DNA from: Pelodictyon luteolum
Lineage (GTDB): Bacteria; Bacteroidota; Chlorobiia; Chlorobiales; Chlorobiaceae
Length of the DNA: 57,689 bases
Assembly: GCF_001622165.1 (NCBI RefSeq)
Contig: NZ_LVWG01000029.1
Location: 1 to 57,689 of the forward strand
Direction: 5' to 3'
Each line of letters starts with the position of its first letter. Position 1 is the stretch's first letter. A program made the position numbers and the translations under genes. Shown in pieces: positions 56,093-57,689 of this stretch. Under the pieces are notes generated by a model. That model searched no databases and was not told where the DNA came from. It saw nothing but the letters and a program-made list of their open reading frames with translations.

Positions 56093-57380
56093 GTCCGGCC
56101 TCTTCGCTATGCCCGGTGAGGGCGTCGATATGCTTCAGTCTGTTCTTGTGCACCCTGTAGGTCAACTCGACCTCTTCGTCGACGCACCGCCGGCCGGTCA
56201 CTTCGGTATGCTCATAAAGGTAGCCGATGATCTTGTAGTCGGCGACATGTACCCTGATCCGGCGTTCACTGTAATCACGGCCGACATGCTCTGCGATGCA
56301 CTCTTTCAAGGCCGTCAGGTTTATGCCGCGCGCGGCTGAAATGAACACCGCATCGGGGTAGCGTGCCCTGAGGTCGCGAAGCACCGAAGGGTCCGCAAGT
56401 GCATCGATTTTGTTGAACACATCGATGATATGCTGATGCTTCACGCCGATCTCGCGAAGCGTGCTGCGAACCACCTGCATCTGTTCCTCGAAACCCGGAT
56501 GGCTGAGATCGACGACGTGCAAAAGGAAATCGGCCTGCAACACCTCGTCAAGTGTGGAGCGGAAGCTTTCGACGAGGGTATGCGGAAGTTTGCGGATGAA
56601 TCCCACCGTGTCGGAGAGAAGAACGAGTTTATTTATCTTCAGCTCGAGACGCCGGGTCCTGGTGTCGAGCGTAGCAAACAGCCTGTCCTCTGCGTATGCA
56701 CCGGCATCGGGACAAAGCTGGTTCATAAGGGTAGACTTCCCCGCGTTCGTATAGCCAACAAGCGCCACCCTCGGCACGCTGCGCCGGCTGCCGGTCTGGG
56801 TATCGTGCTGCAGCGACACGTCCCGAAGCTTCTGCTTGAGTGAAGCGATACGGTTCCTCACCAGCCGACGGTCTGTCTCGATCTGGGTTTCGCCGGGACC
56901 CTTGGTTCCGATGCCGCCCTTCTGCTTCGAAAGATGGGTCCACTGACCCGAAAGCCGGGGCAGCAGATATTCAAGCTGGGCGAGCTCAACCTGCATCTTC
57001 GCCTGGTGCGACTTGGCCCTGATGGCAAAGATCTGGAGAATGAGGCCGGTGCGGTCAATGACCTTGCAGTCGAGCGCACGCTCAAGGTTCCGGGTCTGGC
57101 CCGGAGTGAGGTCATCGTCGAAAATGACAATATCCACCTGATCCTCCTTCGTCATCTCCAGGAGCTCATCCACCTTTCCCCGGCCTATGCAGTAGGCCGG
57201 ATCGCGGAGCTTCCTTTCCTGGATGAGTGTCCGGACGACATCGGCTCCCGCAGTATCGGCAAGGAAAGCCAGCTCGACAAGGTACTCCTCGACAAGTGAA
57301 CGGGGTATTTCTGGAGGAGAGGGAAGGCCGACCAGTATGGCCCTCTCCCTCGGGTGTTCAGTAACGGGCGTATTCGGCAA
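56073..57380 (-). CDS. hflX: GTPase HflX
   Basis: The 435-residue ribosome-associated GTPase has an N-terminal HflX domain (residues about 25-195, including QTRNLERALDCKVIDRTGLIL and GIGTKGPGETQIETDRR), then the G domain with GYTNAGKSTLMNQL (G1), DTVGFIRKLPHTLVESF (G3) and NKID (G4). HflX splits stalled 70S ribosomes in stress. The C-terminal ~80 residues extend beyond the core. It is followed by ybeY. Confidence 0.97.
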   Translation of the reverse strand: MPNTPVTEHPRERAILVGLPSPPEIPRSLVEEYLVELAFLADTAGADVVRTLIQERKLRDPAYCIGRGKVDELLEMTKEDQVDIVIFDDDLTPGQTRNLERALDCKVIDRTGLILQIFAIRAKSHQAKMQVELAQLEYLLPRLSGQWTHLSKQKGGIGTKGPGETQIETDRRLVRNRIASLKQKLRDVSLQHDTQTGSRRSVPRVALVGYTNAGKSTLMNQLCPDAGAYAEDRLFATLDTRTRRLELKINKLVLLSDTVGFIRKLPHTLVESFRSTLDEVLQADFLLHVVDLSHPGFEEQMQVVRSTLREIGVKHQHIIDVFNKIDALADPSVLRDLRARYPDAVFISAARGINLTALKECIAEHVGRDYSERRIRVHVADYKIIGYLYEHTEVTGRRCVDEEVELTYRVHKNRLKHIDALTGHSEEAGHAVADS

Positions 57381-57495
57381 CAGCGGTATGATTACTTAAG
57401 TGGTGGAGCGGCAACAATCTGCAGGAGTGCGTGTTGCGATATTAGATGCATTGTTTTATCTTGCCCACGCTTCCTCTCTCTGAATATTCCATGGC

Positions 57496-57517
57496 TATGT
57501 CCATAGTTATGTCCATA
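57496..57517. repeat. Tandem 10-bp direct repeat upstream of hflX
   Basis: TATGTCCATA occurs at 57496-57505 and 57508-57517, a 12-bp period, in the region between hflX and the right edge. It may be a binding site; the rest of 57381-57624 holds nothing recognised. Confidence 0.3.
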
Positions 57518-57624
57518 ATAACATTCCGCAGGCGCTGAAAGTTACAAATTTCTGAGGCGACGCCATACCCCGGAAAGAGAGAAAAAAAGGAACCGAAGCG
57601 GACGGCCGACAACAAGCGCACGAG

Positions 57625-57689
57625 GTGATGCATCACGACAACGACAGGGAAACCATCGCCATCAAGGCAGCCGGAGGCTCTACGCCGCT
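57625..57689 (+). CDS. Possible 5' end of a gene leaving the window
   Basis: GTG 57625 or ATG 57628 opens a frame (MHHDNDRETIAIKAAGGSTP) to the window edge. A GAGGTG stretch touches the ATG, so spacing is poor. The frame is also open upstream to a TGA at 57553. It is too short for any identification. Confidence 0.25.
   Translation, partial: MMHHDNDRETIAIKAAGGSTP

Noticed and set aside
57442-57636. 64-codon minus-strand frame upstream of hflX
   Set aside because: Contains the direct repeat (read as MDITMDIAM), no ribosome-binding site or family.

Overview
The window looks like chromosome of a green sulfur bacterium (Chlorobiaceae, Chlorobium/Pelodictyon type). This rests on overall resemblance of the proteins (OtsB-like HAD next to a HAD-GH65 fusion, PurS/PurQ, LipM-type octanoyltransferase, L25/Ctc, cobalamin-type radical SAM protein) and a GC-rich codon bias that I estimate by eye as high-50s percent GC. 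No photosynthesis gene certain enough to fix the genus is present, so this is inference. Nearly all of the sequence is ordinary, densely packed core genome. The accessory parts are the first 1.9 kb and the stretch 14.5-17.0 kb.

Layout. 1-824: end of a type I-C CRISPR array (13 repeats, the last one truncated; leader and cas genes would lie off the left edge). 825-1508: a scrap of decayed Mu-like prophage genes bounded by two different-family (type I-E-like) repeat relics. 1790-1835: a long perfect inverted repeat. 1849-3991 (minus): slipin + NfeD membrane protease pair. 4201-14336 (plus): membrane zinc protease, amino-acid permease, SDR, tmk, a trehalose/alpha-glucoside pair (OtsB-like HAD and HAD-GH65 fusion), queA, ispD. 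14423-17085: tRNA-Met and tRNA-Gly, separated by a hipBA toxin-antitoxin islet that is bounded by a duplicated tRNA-Met 3' end. 17122-19134: hotdog thioesterase and a radical SAM/B12 protein.

19263-29777 (all minus): DUF2141 protein, aspS, dnaX (with an apparent programmed frameshift), YihY, a UMF1-type MFS, purQ, purS, pssA, panB, lipM-like. 30068-39544 (plus): CoA-binding protein, ddl, TPR protein, a five-gene TolC / adaptor / ATPase / permease / permease export operon, an OmpA-like lipoprotein and a SnoaL-like protein. 39589-40647 (minus) lpxD; 40824-44960 (plus) prs, rplY, an enlarged DppC-like permease, a Nudix hydrolase and an unknown 90-aa protein. 44969-47248 (minus) comEC, divergent from metF; lysA faces metF. 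49712-51798 (plus): a 51-aa DUF2934 protein, rpmG, tRNA-Leu, a C4 zinc-ribbon coiled-coil protein and rnpB. 51792-57380 (minus): hybrid histidine kinase, CPXCG protein, aminotransferase, ybeY and hflX.

The most notable items are: (i) dnaX, where an A10 run preceded by a Shine-Dalgarno-like AGGAG lies just before an in-frame stop, so that the long tau form needs a -1 shift and the short form is the default product; (ii) the hipBA islet inserted at tRNA-Met with att-like repeats and no visible integrase; (iii) the junction of I-C array, I-E-like repeats and Mu-like phage scraps; (iv) a two-gene version of the three-domain mycobacterial OtsB1 (Rv2006) architecture. I did not find a clearly new multi-gene system. 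Everything here is read by eye, without database searches.
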